Positions 48,438-57,437 of a stretch of 64,000 nt of DNA are shown here, one piece after another. Made by a program: the position numbers and the translations under genes. Numbering within the stretch: the stretch's first letter is position 1; every line of letters begins with the position of its first letter. The notes beneath the pieces are model-generated. The model had not been told where the DNA came from and did no database searches. It saw only the letters and a program-made list of their open reading frames with translations. The stretch is from Ampullimonas aquatilis (GTDB lineage: Bacteria > Pseudomonadota > Gammaproteobacteria > Burkholderiales > Burkholderiaceae_D). The stretch covers positions 3,534,001-3,598,000 of the forward strand of contig NZ_CP183834.1 in assembly GCF_049675895.1 (NCBI RefSeq), given 5' to 3'.

Positions 48438-48608
48438 TTAAAAATTAAATGACTGGCGATAACTTTGTGTTAAAGCAAGATGGAAGATAGCACATGCAAA
48501 TTTTTCAAGGCGCTTTTCTAATTGCTTTTTAAACTGCGCCTTGATTGAAGGATTGAGTTTCTTCCATTCCTTCAGCGCCTCGACATGAAACTCGAGGTTA
48601 TAGCTCAT
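48438..48608 (-). pseudogene. Truncated RelE-type toxin gene
   Basis: The frame starts at ATG 48608 with MSYNLEFHVEALKEWKKLNP and SIKAQFKKQLEKRLE, the first helices of a RelE/ParE-superfamily mRNA interferase. After about 38 residues the sequence departs (KFACAIFHLALTQSYRQS) and stops at residue 56; normal RelE proteins continue for about 90 residues with strands carrying the catalytic Arg/Tyr. The catalytic half is therefore lost, through a deletion or replacement, and I could not find it in other frames nearby. It overlaps the antitoxin gene end by 11 bases, the standard TA layout. Confidence 0.75.
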
Positions 48609-48846
48609 CCAATGAAACCTTGACGGTTTTGCCACCGCGTCGTGCCCGTACCATCTCCGCCAAATCCACGTCGTCTAGTGCTTCAATCATCACTTCAAAT
48701 GTTTCGGCGGACACCACATAGGCGGTAGTGCGGTTGTGATTGAGCACTGCCACCGGCGTAGCCTCTGCCTCTTCAATGACGGCACCAGGATTACGGCGCA
48801 GCTTGGTAACGCTGACGGTGGCGTATATCGAGTTAGTGGTGGACAT
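48598..48846 (-). CDS. Phd/YefM-family antitoxin
   Basis: An 82-residue antitoxin starting at ATG 48846 (MSTTNSIYATVSVTKLRRNP); an upstream ATG adds six residues. The N-terminal Phd/YefM DNA-binding fold has the pattern VTKLRRNPGAVIEEAEATPV and AVLNHNRTTAYVVSAETFE; the C-terminal part would wrap the toxin. It is intact while its toxin partner is truncated. Such antitoxins repress their own promoter; the 49 bases upstream to the HEPN-like gene may hold that operator. Confidence 0.85.
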   Translation of the reverse strand: MSTTNSIYATVSVTKLRRNPGAVIEEAEATPVAVLNHNRTTAYVVSAETFEVMIEALDDVDLAEMVRARRGGKTVKVSLDEL

Positions 48847-48894
48847 GATGGTTGGCGCCGACAATATAGAATGAGTCGAGACTAATAATAAACA

Positions 48895-49494
48895 TTAATT
48901 TGTACTAATAATGGGCTTTCTACTAATCTCTTCTAAGAATTGTTTATAGTCCTTAATGTTCTTGATTTTGTCAGTAACTTTATATTTAGCTTGCAGATCG
49001 CGCTTGCTTGTTTTTTGAAATGAATTTCGTACGAAACCATCATAGCCAATTTCTTGGTTGGCTGCATTTGCTAAAAGTTTGCACCATTGACGAATGTTAT
49101 GCGTCAGGTTGATTAATTCTTCTGTACATAGTCCATTATTCTTCGTTAGTTGTCCATGAAAGATCTTATTTCTGTATTGAATAGCAATTTTAACTTTTCC
49201 AAGTAGTGCCTCATACTCGTGCCCTATTAAGTCTTCGACTGATTTAGAAAATATCTCGTTAATTCCCATTTCAAAATTTTCGAAATACATATTTTTATTG
49301 TGAAAAAGTGTATTTCGTAGTTCTGGGATATCCGTTTCTTTAAAGCATGCAAACTGAAATATTAAATGAGTAAAGAGTTTTCTCATTTGTCTTTCGGCTT
49401 TGATTAGTGATAACGCAAATGCGTCGACACCTCTCGTCTCAGCTTCAGAATTCAGAATCAAATCCACAGTAATAAATTCTTCGGTAATTGCCAT
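48895..49494 (-). CDS. HEPN-like protein of unknown function
   Basis: A 199-residue, all-helical-looking protein, very AT-rich (18 G/C in the sampled 60 bases 49141-49200) compared with metH next to it (36 of 60 at 50101-50160). It contains YRNKIFHGQ, where Arg108-Asn109-x3-His113 is the RNxxxH catalytic motif of HEPN ribonucleases. Other features: an acidic start (MAITEEFITVDLILNSEAE) and a basic C-terminal tail. HEPN proteins often act as toxins or abortive-infection effectors, frequently with a nucleotidyltransferase antitoxin; no such partner is visible here. The role is inferred from motif and context only. Confidence 0.6.
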   Translation of the reverse strand: MAITEEFITVDLILNSEAETRGVDAFALSLIKAERQMRKLFTHLIFQFACFKETDIPELRNTLFHNKNMYFENFEMGINEIFSKSVEDLIGHEYEALLGKVKIAIQYRNKIFHGQLTKNNGLCTEELINLTHNIRQWCKLLANAANQEIGYDGFVRNSFQKTSKRDLQAKYKVTDKIKNIKDYKQFLEEISRKPIISTN

Positions 49495-49530
49495 ACGTTT
49501 TTGACAAAAAGTATTAATGATTAAACTAAC

Positions 49531-52269
49531 TCACCCCAACAACGGCGCTAGCGCCCGTTCTGCCTCCACTCGGCTCATGCCATTTCTTTCTGCAAAGCTC
49601 AGCAACTGGTCTTCGCCAATTTTGCCGAGGGTAAAGTATTTGGCGGCGGGGTTGGCGAGGTAGAAGCCGCTGACGGAGGCGGCGGGGGTCATGGCGAGTG
49701 ATTCGGTGATGCCCATGTCGATTTCGGCGCAATTCAGTTTGTCAAACATGACGGCCTTGACGGTGTGGTCGGGGCAGGCCGGGTAGCCGGGGGCGGGGCG
49801 GATGCCTTGGTATTGTTCTTTGATGAGGGCTTCGCTGCTGAGGTCTTCGGTGGGCGCGTAGCCCCACAGGTCTTTACGTACACGTTCATGCAGGCATTCG
49901 GCAAAAGCTTCGGCCAGACGGTCGGCCAGTGCCTTGAGCATGATGGCGCTGTAGTCATCATGGGCAGCCATGAACTGGGCTTCTTTTTTGTCCACACCCA
50001 AACCGGCGGTGACGGCAAAGAGGCCAATGTAGTCGGCCACGCCCGAATCTTTGGGGGCGATGTAATCGGCCAGACTATGATTGGGTTTTTGAATGCCATC
50101 GATAATCGGGCGCACGCTTTGCTGGCGCAGGTTATGCCAGGTGAAGAGGACTTCGCTGCGGGTGTCGTCGGTGTAAATTTCAATATCGTCATCGCCCACG
50201 CTGTTGGCTGGGTAAAAGCCCACCAGTCCATTGGCGGTGAGCCAACGTCCTTCGATGAGTTTTTTCAACATGGCGCGGCCATCGGCAAATACTTTGGTGG
50301 CCGAGTCACCGACGATCTCGTCTTTGAGGATGGCGGGGTAAGGGCCAGCCAGATCCCAGGTCTGAAAGAAGGGACCCCAGTCGATATAGTTGGCGAGCTG
50401 GGCGAGATCAAAGTTTTTAAAGGTGCGACGGCCAATGAACTTGGGTTTGACGGGCTGGTAGTTGGCCCAGTCAAGACGTTCCCGATTGGCGCGGGCGGCG
50501 GCCAAGCTGATCATCGGCGTGGCTTTTTTATTGGCGTGCTGCTGGCGCACGCGGTCGTAGTCGGCTTGCAGGTCGGCAATATATTGTGTGGCCTGCTCAT
50601 CCGACAACAGACTGGATGCCACTGATACCGAGCGCGAAGCATCGGGCACATAGACTACCGGGCCATCATAATGGGGCGCAATCTTGACGGCGGTATGCAC
50701 TCGCGAGGTCGTCGCGCCACCAATCAGCAGCGGCGTCTTGCGTTCGCGAAAGTAATCGTCGCGCTGCATTTCGCTGGCCACAAACGCCATTTCTTCGAGG
50801 CTGGGAGTAATCAAACCGGATAAGCCGATGATGTCGGCGTTTTCTTCTTTGGCTTTGGCGAGGATCTGGTTGCACGGCACCATCACCCCCATATTGACCA
50901 CTTCAAAGTTATTACACTGCAAGACCACGGTGACAATGTTTTTGCCGATGTCATGTACGTCACCCTTGACGGTGGCAATCACAATCTTGCCCTTGGCTTT
51001 GACGTCCTGGCCGGCGTCGGCCATACGCTGCTTTTCTTCTTCAATATATGGAATCAAATGCGCCACGGCCTGCTTCATCACACGGGCTGATTTAACCACC
51101 TGCGGCAAAAACATTTTGCCCGCGCCAAATAAATCGCCCACCACATTCATGCCATCCATCAACGGGCCTTCAATCACATTGATTGGGCGACCACCTTCAT
51201 CGGCAATCTGCTGGCGAATTGCTTCGGTATCTTCGGTGATGAAATTGGTGATGCCATGTACCAGCGCGTGAGTGAGTCGTTCACGTACCGGCTTGTTGCG
51301 CCATTCGAGGGTCTGTTCTTCTTTTTTGCCACCGGCTTTGACCTGGCTGGCAAATTCGATCAGTCGCTCGGTTGGGGTTTTGTCATCATCGTGCGCGGGG
51401 TTGCGGTTGAGCACCACGTCTTCTACCAGCTCGCGCAGCTTGGGTTCCAGGTCATCATAAACGCCGACCATGCCCGCGTTGACGATGCCCATGTCCATAC
51501 CGGCATGGATGGCGTGATACAGAAACACGGTGTGAATCGCTTCCCGCACCGGGTCATTGCCGCGAAATGAAAAGCTCACATTGGACACGCCACCGCTGAC
51601 TTTGGCGTGCGGCAAATGCTGCTTGATCCAGCGCGTGGCTTCAATAAAGTCGACCGCATAATTATTGTGTTCTTCAATTCCCGTTGCCACGGCAAAAATA
51701 TTGGGATCAAAGATGATGTCTTCCGGCGCAAAGCCAACTTCATCGACCAAGATCCGGTAACTGCGTTCGCAAATTTCGGTCTTGCGCGCATAAGTGTCGG
51801 CCTGGCCTTGTTCATCAAACGCCATCACCACCGCGGCCGCGCCATAACGGCGAATCAGATTGGCGTGTTTTTTAAATGGCTCGACCCCTTCTTTCATGGA
51901 GATCGAGTTAACAATCGCCTTGCCCTGCACGCACTTGAGGCCGGCTTCAATCACGTCCCATTTGGAGGAGTCGATCATGATCGGCACGCGGGCGATATCG
52001 GGTTCGGAGGCGATCAGATTTAAAAAGCGCACCATCGAAGCCTTGGAGTCGAGCATCGCTTCATCCATATTGATGTCGATGATCTGTGCGCCGTTTTCAA
52101 CCTGCTGCCGGGCGACTGATAGCGCCTCGTCAAATTGGCCATTCAAAATCATCCGCGCAAAGGCTTTAGAGCCGGTCACATTGGTGCGCTCGCCCACATT
52201 CACAAACAGCGTGTCCGCGCCAATCGAAAATGGTTCCAGCCCCGACAACAACATTGCTTTTTCAGTCAT
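49531..52269 (-). CDS. metH: Methionine synthase, folate/cobalamin/activation modules (MetH C-terminal part)
   Basis: A 912-residue protein equal to MetH without its homocysteine module. In order: pterin-binding domain (LFVNVGERTNVTGSKAF, MIDSSKWDVIEAGLKC), four-helix cap, B12-binding domain with D-x-H-x-x-G in KGDVHDIGKNI (His439), and the AdoMet-dependent activation domain with GIRPAPGYPACPDHT. It transfers methyl from methyltetrahydrofolate to cobalamin, and the separate homocysteine module must complete the reaction. It begins right at the module boundary (MTEKAMLLSGLEP). Full length of its modules. Sits downstream of the homocysteine module, 354 bases away. Confidence 0.95.
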   Translation of the reverse strand: MTEKAMLLSGLEPFSIGADTLFVNVGERTNVTGSKAFARMILNGQFDEALSVARQQVENGAQIIDINMDEAMLDSKASMVRFLNLIASEPDIARVPIMIDSSKWDVIEAGLKCVQGKAIVNSISMKEGVEPFKKHANLIRRYGAAAVVMAFDEQGQADTYARKTEICERSYRILVDEVGFAPEDIIFDPNIFAVATGIEEHNNYAVDFIEATRWIKQHLPHAKVSGGVSNVSFSFRGNDPVREAIHTVFLYHAIHAGMDMGIVNAGMVGVYDDLEPKLRELVEDVVLNRNPAHDDDKTPTERLIEFASQVKAGGKKEEQTLEWRNKPVRERLTHALVHGITNFITEDTEAIRQQIADEGGRPINVIEGPLMDGMNVVGDLFGAGKMFLPQVVKSARVMKQAVAHLIPYIEEEKQRMADAGQDVKAKGKIVIATVKGDVHDIGKNIVTVVLQCNNFEVVNMGVMVPCNQILAKAKEENADIIGLSGLITPSLEEMAFVASEMQRDDYFRERKTPLLIGGATTSRVHTAVKIAPHYDGPVVYVPDASRSVSVASSLLSDEQATQYIADLQADYDRVRQQHANKKATPMISLAAARANRERLDWANYQPVKPKFIGRRTFKNFDLAQLANYIDWGPFFQTWDLAGPYPAILKDEIVGDSATKVFADGRAMLKKLIEGRWLTANGLVGFYPANSVGDDDIEIYTDDTRSEVLFTWHNLRQQSVRPIIDGIQKPNHSLADYIAPKDSGVADYIGLFAVTAGLGVDKKEAQFMAAHDDYSAIMLKALADRLAEAFAECLHERVRKDLWGYAPTEDLSSEALIKEQYQGIRPAPGYPACPDHTVKAVMFDKLNCAEIDMGITESLAMTPAASVSGFYLANPAAKYFTLGKIGEDQLLSFAERNGMSRVEAERALAPLLG

Positions 52270-52623
52270 TTTTAAACCTGATCTGTATTCGTTAATACTG
52301 CCAAACTTGTTTTACCGCCATGACGCCAAGGACGCCAGGCAAAACCTAAATTCTTGTCACCACAAAGACACCAAGCAGTCACAAAGCGCACCAAGAACAG
52401 CCGGCGCTGCGCCGCCCCATCACGGGGACAGAGTAGTACTCTGTCCCCAGACTTAATTCGCTGTCTTCATGTTCAAACAACGTTGCTCAAACAAGATTTT
52501 CTTTGCGTCCTTAGTGTCTTTATGGTGAATGCTTTTCCTTGCTTATGGCGGGGGGTATATTCATTTTTTAACCGCTCAAGTGCGTATATAAATCATCAAA
52601 AAATATACTTATGGAGAGTATAT
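52270..52623. repeat. Repeat-rich spacer between the two metH genes
   Basis: No gene. From 52310 to 52397 degenerate repeats run in one orientation (TTTACCGCCATGACGCCAAG, GACGCCAGG, CACCACAAAGACACCAAGC); at 52495-52529 the inverse form appears (TTTTCTTTGCGTCCTTAGTG then TCTTTATGGTG). Between them is a near-perfect palindrome with 12-bp arms GGGGACAGAGTA / TACTCTGTCCCC and a one-base centre (52424-52448). A third inverted pair ATATAC/GTATAT lies close to the right end. The layout repeat-palindrome-inverse repeat resembles a small non-autonomous mobile unit. Confidence 0.6.
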
Positions 52624-53703
52624 TTATGATTGCTCACTGTAATGCTGCCAGGCGCGGGGCTTGAAACCTTGTACGGCTTGAGCAATCGCACCAATATGAT
52701 CGGGCGTGGTGCCACAACAGCCACCGACCAGATTCACCAAACCCTGCTCGGCAAAACCACGCAGCAAGGCCGAGGTGTCGGCGGGCGATTCATCAAAGCC
52801 GGTGTCGCTCATCGGGTTGGGCAGGCCCGCGTTGGGGTAGGCGTGCACGCAGGTGTCAGCCAGTTTGGCCAGCTCTTGCAGATAAGGGCGCATCAGCGCG
52901 GCACCGAGCGCGCAATTGAGGCCAATCGAAATTGGCTTGGCATGGCGCACTGATGCCCAAAACGCCGGTACGGTCTGGCCCGACAAAATCCGTCCCGAGG
53001 CGTCGGTCACTGTGCCGGAAATGATGATCGGCAGGCGCATCTGTTTATCTTCAAAGTACTGGTCAATGGCAAAAATGGCAGCCTTGGCGTTGAGCGTGTC
53101 GAAAATGGTTTCGACCAGCAGCAGATCGGCACCGCCAATGACCAGGCCATCGACCTGTTCGTAATAGGCATCGCGCAATTCATCAAAGCTGATATTGCGC
53201 GCGCCCGGATCATTCACATCGGGCGAAATGCTGGCTGTTTTAGGCGTGGGGCCGAGCGCGCCGGCCACATAACGCTTTTTGTCCGGCGTGCTGTACTTGT
53301 CGCAGGCAGCCCGCGCCAATTGCGCCGAGACGACGTTCATCTCGTGTGCCAGACCTTCCATGTGGTAATCGTGCTGCGCCACGCTGGTCGAGCCAAAGGT
53401 ATTGGTTTCGATGATGTCAGCGCCGGCGGCCAGATATTGCTCATGAATCTCGCTGATGATTTGCGGCTGGGTCAGCGTCAGTAGTTCGTTATTGCCTTTG
53501 ACGTCATAGGCAAAGTTGGCAAAACGATCGCCGCGATACTGTGCTTCGGTGAGTTTGTAGCGCTGAATCATGGTGCCCATGGCACCGTCCATGATGAGGA
53601 TGCGGCTGGCAAACAGGGCGGGCAGTTCGGCCGAATGGGTATAAGCCAACGCGGCTGGCAACGCAGTAGGAGGAGTGAGTTCAGTGGTGGACACGAGCGG
53701 CAT
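52624..53703 (-). CDS. metH: Homocysteine S-methyltransferase module of methionine synthase (MetH N-terminal part)
   Basis: A 359-residue (beta/alpha)8 protein starting at ATG 53703; a TTG start at 53727 is possible. It has the MetH beginning RILIMDGAMGTMIQRYKL, the zinc-ligand cysteine in GLNCALGA and the paired cysteines in VGGCCGTTPDHI, which bind Zn and homocysteine. It corresponds to the first module of E. coli MetH. Encoding it separately is known in several betaproteobacteria. It is divergent from nothing and sits 76 bases from the EAL gene, on the same strand. No cobalamin riboswitch is visible upstream. Confidence 0.93.
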   Translation of the reverse strand: MPLVSTTELTPPTALPAALAYTHSAELPALFASRILIMDGAMGTMIQRYKLTEAQYRGDRFANFAYDVKGNNELLTLTQPQIISEIHEQYLAAGADIIETNTFGSTSVAQHDYHMEGLAHEMNVVSAQLARAACDKYSTPDKKRYVAGALGPTPKTASISPDVNDPGARNISFDELRDAYYEQVDGLVIGGADLLLVETIFDTLNAKAAIFAIDQYFEDKQMRLPIIISGTVTDASGRILSGQTVPAFWASVRHAKPISIGLNCALGAALMRPYLQELAKLADTCVHAYPNAGLPNPMSDTGFDESPADTSALLRGFAEQGLVNLVGGCCGTTPDHIGAIAQAVQGFKPRAWQHYSEQS

Positions 53704-53779
53704 GTCGACACGGCGGTGCCGACCCAATAGGAAGTGGAAACCGCGATTTTATCGCAGCTTGATGAGATGTTGACGACAG

Positions 53780-56700
53780 TTAAATATCGTAGGGCGGATT
53801 GGCACCGCGCACGAACAGGGTTTCCAGTTCGTCGATGGAAATCGGTGGCGAGTAATAGAAACCTTGTGCCGCATAACAGCCCAGCGCTTTCAAGCATTCG
53901 GCCTGTTCTTCATTTTCAACGCCCTCGGCAATCACATTCAGCTTGAAGCGTTTGGCCATGGTCATGATGGCCGTCACAATCGCCAGATTGTCCTCATCGC
54001 CAGGCAGGCCTTCAATGAAAGACTTGTCGATCTTGATATGCTCAACCGACAGGCGTTTTAAATAATTGAGCGAAGAGTAACCCACGCCAAAGTCGTCAAT
54101 CGCCAGGTTGACGCCCAGGCTTGCCAGCGCGCGCAGCACTTGCTGGGTTTCGGGACGATCATCCACCACACTGGTTTCGGTGATTTCAATCGTCAAACGG
54201 CTGGCTGACAGATGTGATTTGAGCAGCGCCGAGGTGATGATGGAGGGCAACTGCTTGTTGCGGAAATGCTTGCCCGAAATATTGACCGACACCGGGCCAT
54301 CATACAAACCGGCATCACGCCATTTGGCCGCCGAGTCACAAGTCGTTTGCAGCACGTATTCGCTGATGCGTTCAATCAGTTCATGTTCTTCAGCCAGCTC
54401 TAAAAACGCGCCCGGCAAGACCAGCCCAAATACCGGATGTTGCCAGCGGATCAGGGCTTCCAGGCCAATCACACGATTGGTATCCAGCTCGACCTGAGGT
54501 TGATAAAACACCATCAACTGATTGTGATCGAGCGCCTTGAACAGATCATGGTTAATCGCCGTGCGCCGTTGTGCGCGTTTTTCCAGATCGGGCGTAAAGC
54601 TGTGAATCGTGCTGCGACCATTTTGTTTGGCCTGATACAGGGCAAATTCGGCACGCTGCAACAAGGTGTCCGATTGATGACCGTGTTCAGGGAAAGTGGT
54701 AAAGCCCACGCACGCCGTGACACGCTGATAAAAATCGGGCGTGGGACTGCGCACACCCAGATTTTGCAGGAGCGCATGAATCACCTGCTGCGCCTGCGTG
54801 ACCGAACTGGCGCGAATCACAAAAGCAAACTGGTCGGTATGAATCCGTGCAATCAAAGCCTGCTGCGCCAGATGATGGCCTTCAATATAGGCTTTGATGA
54901 TCTGGCCGGTGGTCTTGAGAATATGGTTGCCGACCTTTTGACCAAACTGATCGCAAATATCCTTGAACTGGTCAATCTCGGCCAGACAAACATAAATTTT
55001 TTGCACGACGGTGTCGGCGCTGACCGGCTCCTGCTGTTCGAGCAACTGGTTTAATTCGGTGCCAAACCAGCGTTCATTACCCAGGCCGGTGATGTCATCA
55101 AAATAGGCCAGCTGAGTGAGTTGCTCATTGGCGCTTTTCAGGCTGCGCATCAAAATCCGCTCGCTCGCGTGCAAACTGCACTGGCGAATAAAGCGCAGGG
55201 TTTCGCCCTCACAGGCCAGACCTTGTGCGCCGGTAATAAAGCGCAGCATGCCAATCACTTTGTTCTTTTCCAGTACCGGTACATCCACCTGTTGCGAGTA
55301 GACCGGTGCGACCGGGGTGCCCGGCACATTTTTGCGCACCGTGCTGGTGACCAGATTGGGATCATCATCTGACAAGGGCAGACTCATCTGCGGTGTGTTC
55401 AGAAAATTGGTGGTCACGACATGATTGTTTTGCAGGGCGTCAAAATAGGCCGGTGTGTTGGGAAAGGCGTTATCGGCCAGATCGGCAGCGGTATTGACGG
55501 CGACGCGGGTCAGATTTTCCTGACCGGGCACGACCATGAATTCGCGTTCAAAAAATGATTGATCAGCGGATAGACGCCAGAAACTGGCTGAGCTCAAACT
55601 AAATGCGTCGACTGACAGACGCAGATAATCCAGTGAAGCGGCAGCAGTGCCCTTGGCAGACAGGGCCACCAGTTTGTCCCACAAGGACTCGTCAATACGG
55701 TTAAAACGGCTTGGCGGATTGAGCAATGTTTCAGTGGCGCTGAGAACGGGCTTAACCGTTGATTCTGCTGGTGCAGGCGCTTCCGGCGGTGTCTCAGTCA
55801 CTGTTTGGGTCAATACCGGGACTTCATCACCTGGCAGTGTCAAATCAAATGGGCTGGGTTTGAGTTCAAGATTCAGTTCAGGTTCTGCTTCGGGTGCGAT
55901 GCTCGGGTCCGACACCTCAAGATTGGTCAACTCTTCGCAGGAAAACTCAAAATCAAACTCAATTTCACCGTCGTCTTCGGTCGGGGCAGTAGCCTGTGGA
56001 GCGACAGGTACGGGCGGTTGCACCGGGTTGAGCTCGGCCTGCCGTACGGATATTTCACCCAAATACAGTGGCTTGCCATCGCCGTCGGTCGTGGTACTCA
56101 GGCGACTGCGTTTTTCGGCTGGTGGCAGTGTTGGTGCGGGTGCAACCTTGCCTGTTACGGACGTTTTGGCAAACGGTGCAATAGGCGCCGTGGGTGCCGG
56201 TGGTGTGAGTTTGTGTTTGGCTTCTGCAGGCCGGTTTGTGCTGTTGCAGGCTGGTGTGGTTGGACGCTGAGTCTGCGGTGCGATTTGCTGGCTACGAATT
56301 GTTTGCGGCTTGATTTCTTCTGTCAGATCCGTCACTTCCCAGACAGCATCCATTTGCAAAGGCCGGTTGCTGCTTTGGGGTGTGACTTGAATCCGTGCCA
56401 GAAAGGTGCGTTGTCCAGTCCCCATCATCACCTGTTCAACATGATGCTGGCCTTGTGACATGGCAAACATCAAATGCTTTTCAAAACGTTGAGCGCTATC
56501 GCGGCTTGGAAACAGGGAGGTCACCGTGCGCAGCCGCACTTTGGCGCGTCTTGGTCCGCCGCGGGTGTCCAGGGGGTCGGCCACCATATTAATGGGGTGC
56601 CGAAAGATGCCGGTTTCGGTCAGGCGTTCGTAATCGGCCGGGGAAACCAGTTTGATGGAGGAGCCAAACAGCTTATTCCATTTGTCATTAAAAACAGTGA

Positions 56701-57088
56701 CGTAACCTGCATGAATTTGCGCGCGCGGTCGGTCATCTTCGAGTGGATCGTTATCCAGCGCGGTTTCGTTAAAACCTTTGGGGAGCGGGTAAGGATTGAC
56801 CTCGCCTTCATCGGCCGAAACGTAATCAGTCCATCGTTCAACGACCCGCATTGGCAGCTGCTCAACCGCCTGAGTGGTGGCGGCGCGCGAGTGAGACTGG
56901 TCGATTGTGGCTTGTAGTTGGGCTTCTAAAGCAAAAAAGCGGTCGTCCCGCTCTGATGAAGTTGTTTTCTTTTTGTCACTGCCAGCAGTATCCGACATAC
57001 TGCCTGAGCGTATTTCAGTCTGTTTATCAGACGATAAGCCCCATTTTTCTTGGTTTTCCTTAAAGCCCACAATAGTCTCCCTTGCCAA
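53780..57088 (-). CDS. Large EAL-domain protein with degenerate GGDEF
   Basis: A 1102-residue signalling protein. After a disordered N-terminus and a PAS-like region (about 120-270), there is a Pro/Ala/Thr-rich linker (270-420), a GAF-like region (about 430-660), a GGDEF fold (about 665-800) with the signature site changed to HTDQF (750-754), and a C-terminal EAL domain (about 835-1090). The EAL site is intact: EALIRW (877-882), the N-x-S motif VSVNISGKHF, EITETS, IDDFGVGYSSL, KIDKSF, EGVE. The protein is therefore predicted to degrade cyclic di-GMP and unable to make it. No transmembrane segments. Cytoplasmic. It is 76 bases upstream of the homocysteine module. Confidence 0.88.
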   Translation of the reverse strand: MARETIVGFKENQEKWGLSSDKQTEIRSGSMSDTAGSDKKKTTSSERDDRFFALEAQLQATIDQSHSRAATTQAVEQLPMRVVERWTDYVSADEGEVNPYPLPKGFNETALDNDPLEDDRPRAQIHAGYVTVFNDKWNKLFGSSIKLVSPADYERLTETGIFRHPINMVADPLDTRGGPRRAKVRLRTVTSLFPSRDSAQRFEKHLMFAMSQGQHHVEQVMMGTGQRTFLARIQVTPQSSNRPLQMDAVWEVTDLTEEIKPQTIRSQQIAPQTQRPTTPACNSTNRPAEAKHKLTPPAPTAPIAPFAKTSVTGKVAPAPTLPPAEKRSRLSTTTDGDGKPLYLGEISVRQAELNPVQPPVPVAPQATAPTEDDGEIEFDFEFSCEELTNLEVSDPSIAPEAEPELNLELKPSPFDLTLPGDEVPVLTQTVTETPPEAPAPAESTVKPVLSATETLLNPPSRFNRIDESLWDKLVALSAKGTAAASLDYLRLSVDAFSLSSASFWRLSADQSFFEREFMVVPGQENLTRVAVNTAADLADNAFPNTPAYFDALQNNHVVTTNFLNTPQMSLPLSDDDPNLVTSTVRKNVPGTPVAPVYSQQVDVPVLEKNKVIGMLRFITGAQGLACEGETLRFIRQCSLHASERILMRSLKSANEQLTQLAYFDDITGLGNERWFGTELNQLLEQQEPVSADTVVQKIYVCLAEIDQFKDICDQFGQKVGNHILKTTGQIIKAYIEGHHLAQQALIARIHTDQFAFVIRASSVTQAQQVIHALLQNLGVRSPTPDFYQRVTACVGFTTFPEHGHQSDTLLQRAEFALYQAKQNGRSTIHSFTPDLEKRAQRRTAINHDLFKALDHNQLMVFYQPQVELDTNRVIGLEALIRWQHPVFGLVLPGAFLELAEEHELIERISEYVLQTTCDSAAKWRDAGLYDGPVSVNISGKHFRNKQLPSIITSALLKSHLSASRLTIEITETSVVDDRPETQQVLRALASLGVNLAIDDFGVGYSSLNYLKRLSVEHIKIDKSFIEGLPGDEDNLAIVTAIMTMAKRFKLNVIAEGVENEEQAECLKALGCYAAQGFYYSPPISIDELETLFVRGANPPYDI

Positions 57089-57437
57089 AGCGGATCAGGA
57101 GTAAATTCCTGACGATAGAGAAGCGACTGTTCCCCTGATTCCATTTATTTTGGATTCGGCTGGATTTGGGAAACAAAGGTGACATGTATATAGGCGACAG
57201 GGAGATTTTTTAGGGCTTTATTAAATATTGAATTCAATAACTTATTAGATTCAGTTAAAGCAATTTCAGATATTAGACTGAACTATACGGTAAATTTCGA
57301 CAGGATGCTATTCCCTGAAGAAATTTGTGTCCAAAAGTAACACTATTTTAGGGTATATCCGAGGGAGTATCCGGTTTTAGATACCGGTATGGGTACCCAT
57401 CCAGTTGATTGGATGGGTGTATTGGGAGAGATCCTGC
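57089..57437. promoter_or_regulatory. Intergenic region with clustered palindromes downstream of the RND pump
   Basis: A 349-bp spacer without a gene; AT-rich in its middle (57200-57340), which must contain the promoter for the EAL gene. At 57381-57418 three palindromes lie head to tail: ATACCGGTAT (57381-57390), GGGTACCC (57391-57398) and ACCCATCCA with TGGATGGGT (57395-57403, 57410-57418). The last could end the RND transcript, but no T tract follows on the minus strand. The overlap of the second and third elements makes their folds mutually exclusive. Confidence 0.45.

Noticed and set aside
52270..53779. Cobalamin riboswitch for the metH genes
   Set aside because: The upstream spacers are 76 and 354 bases; neither shows the conserved B12-box-like sequence, and the longer one consists of repeats.
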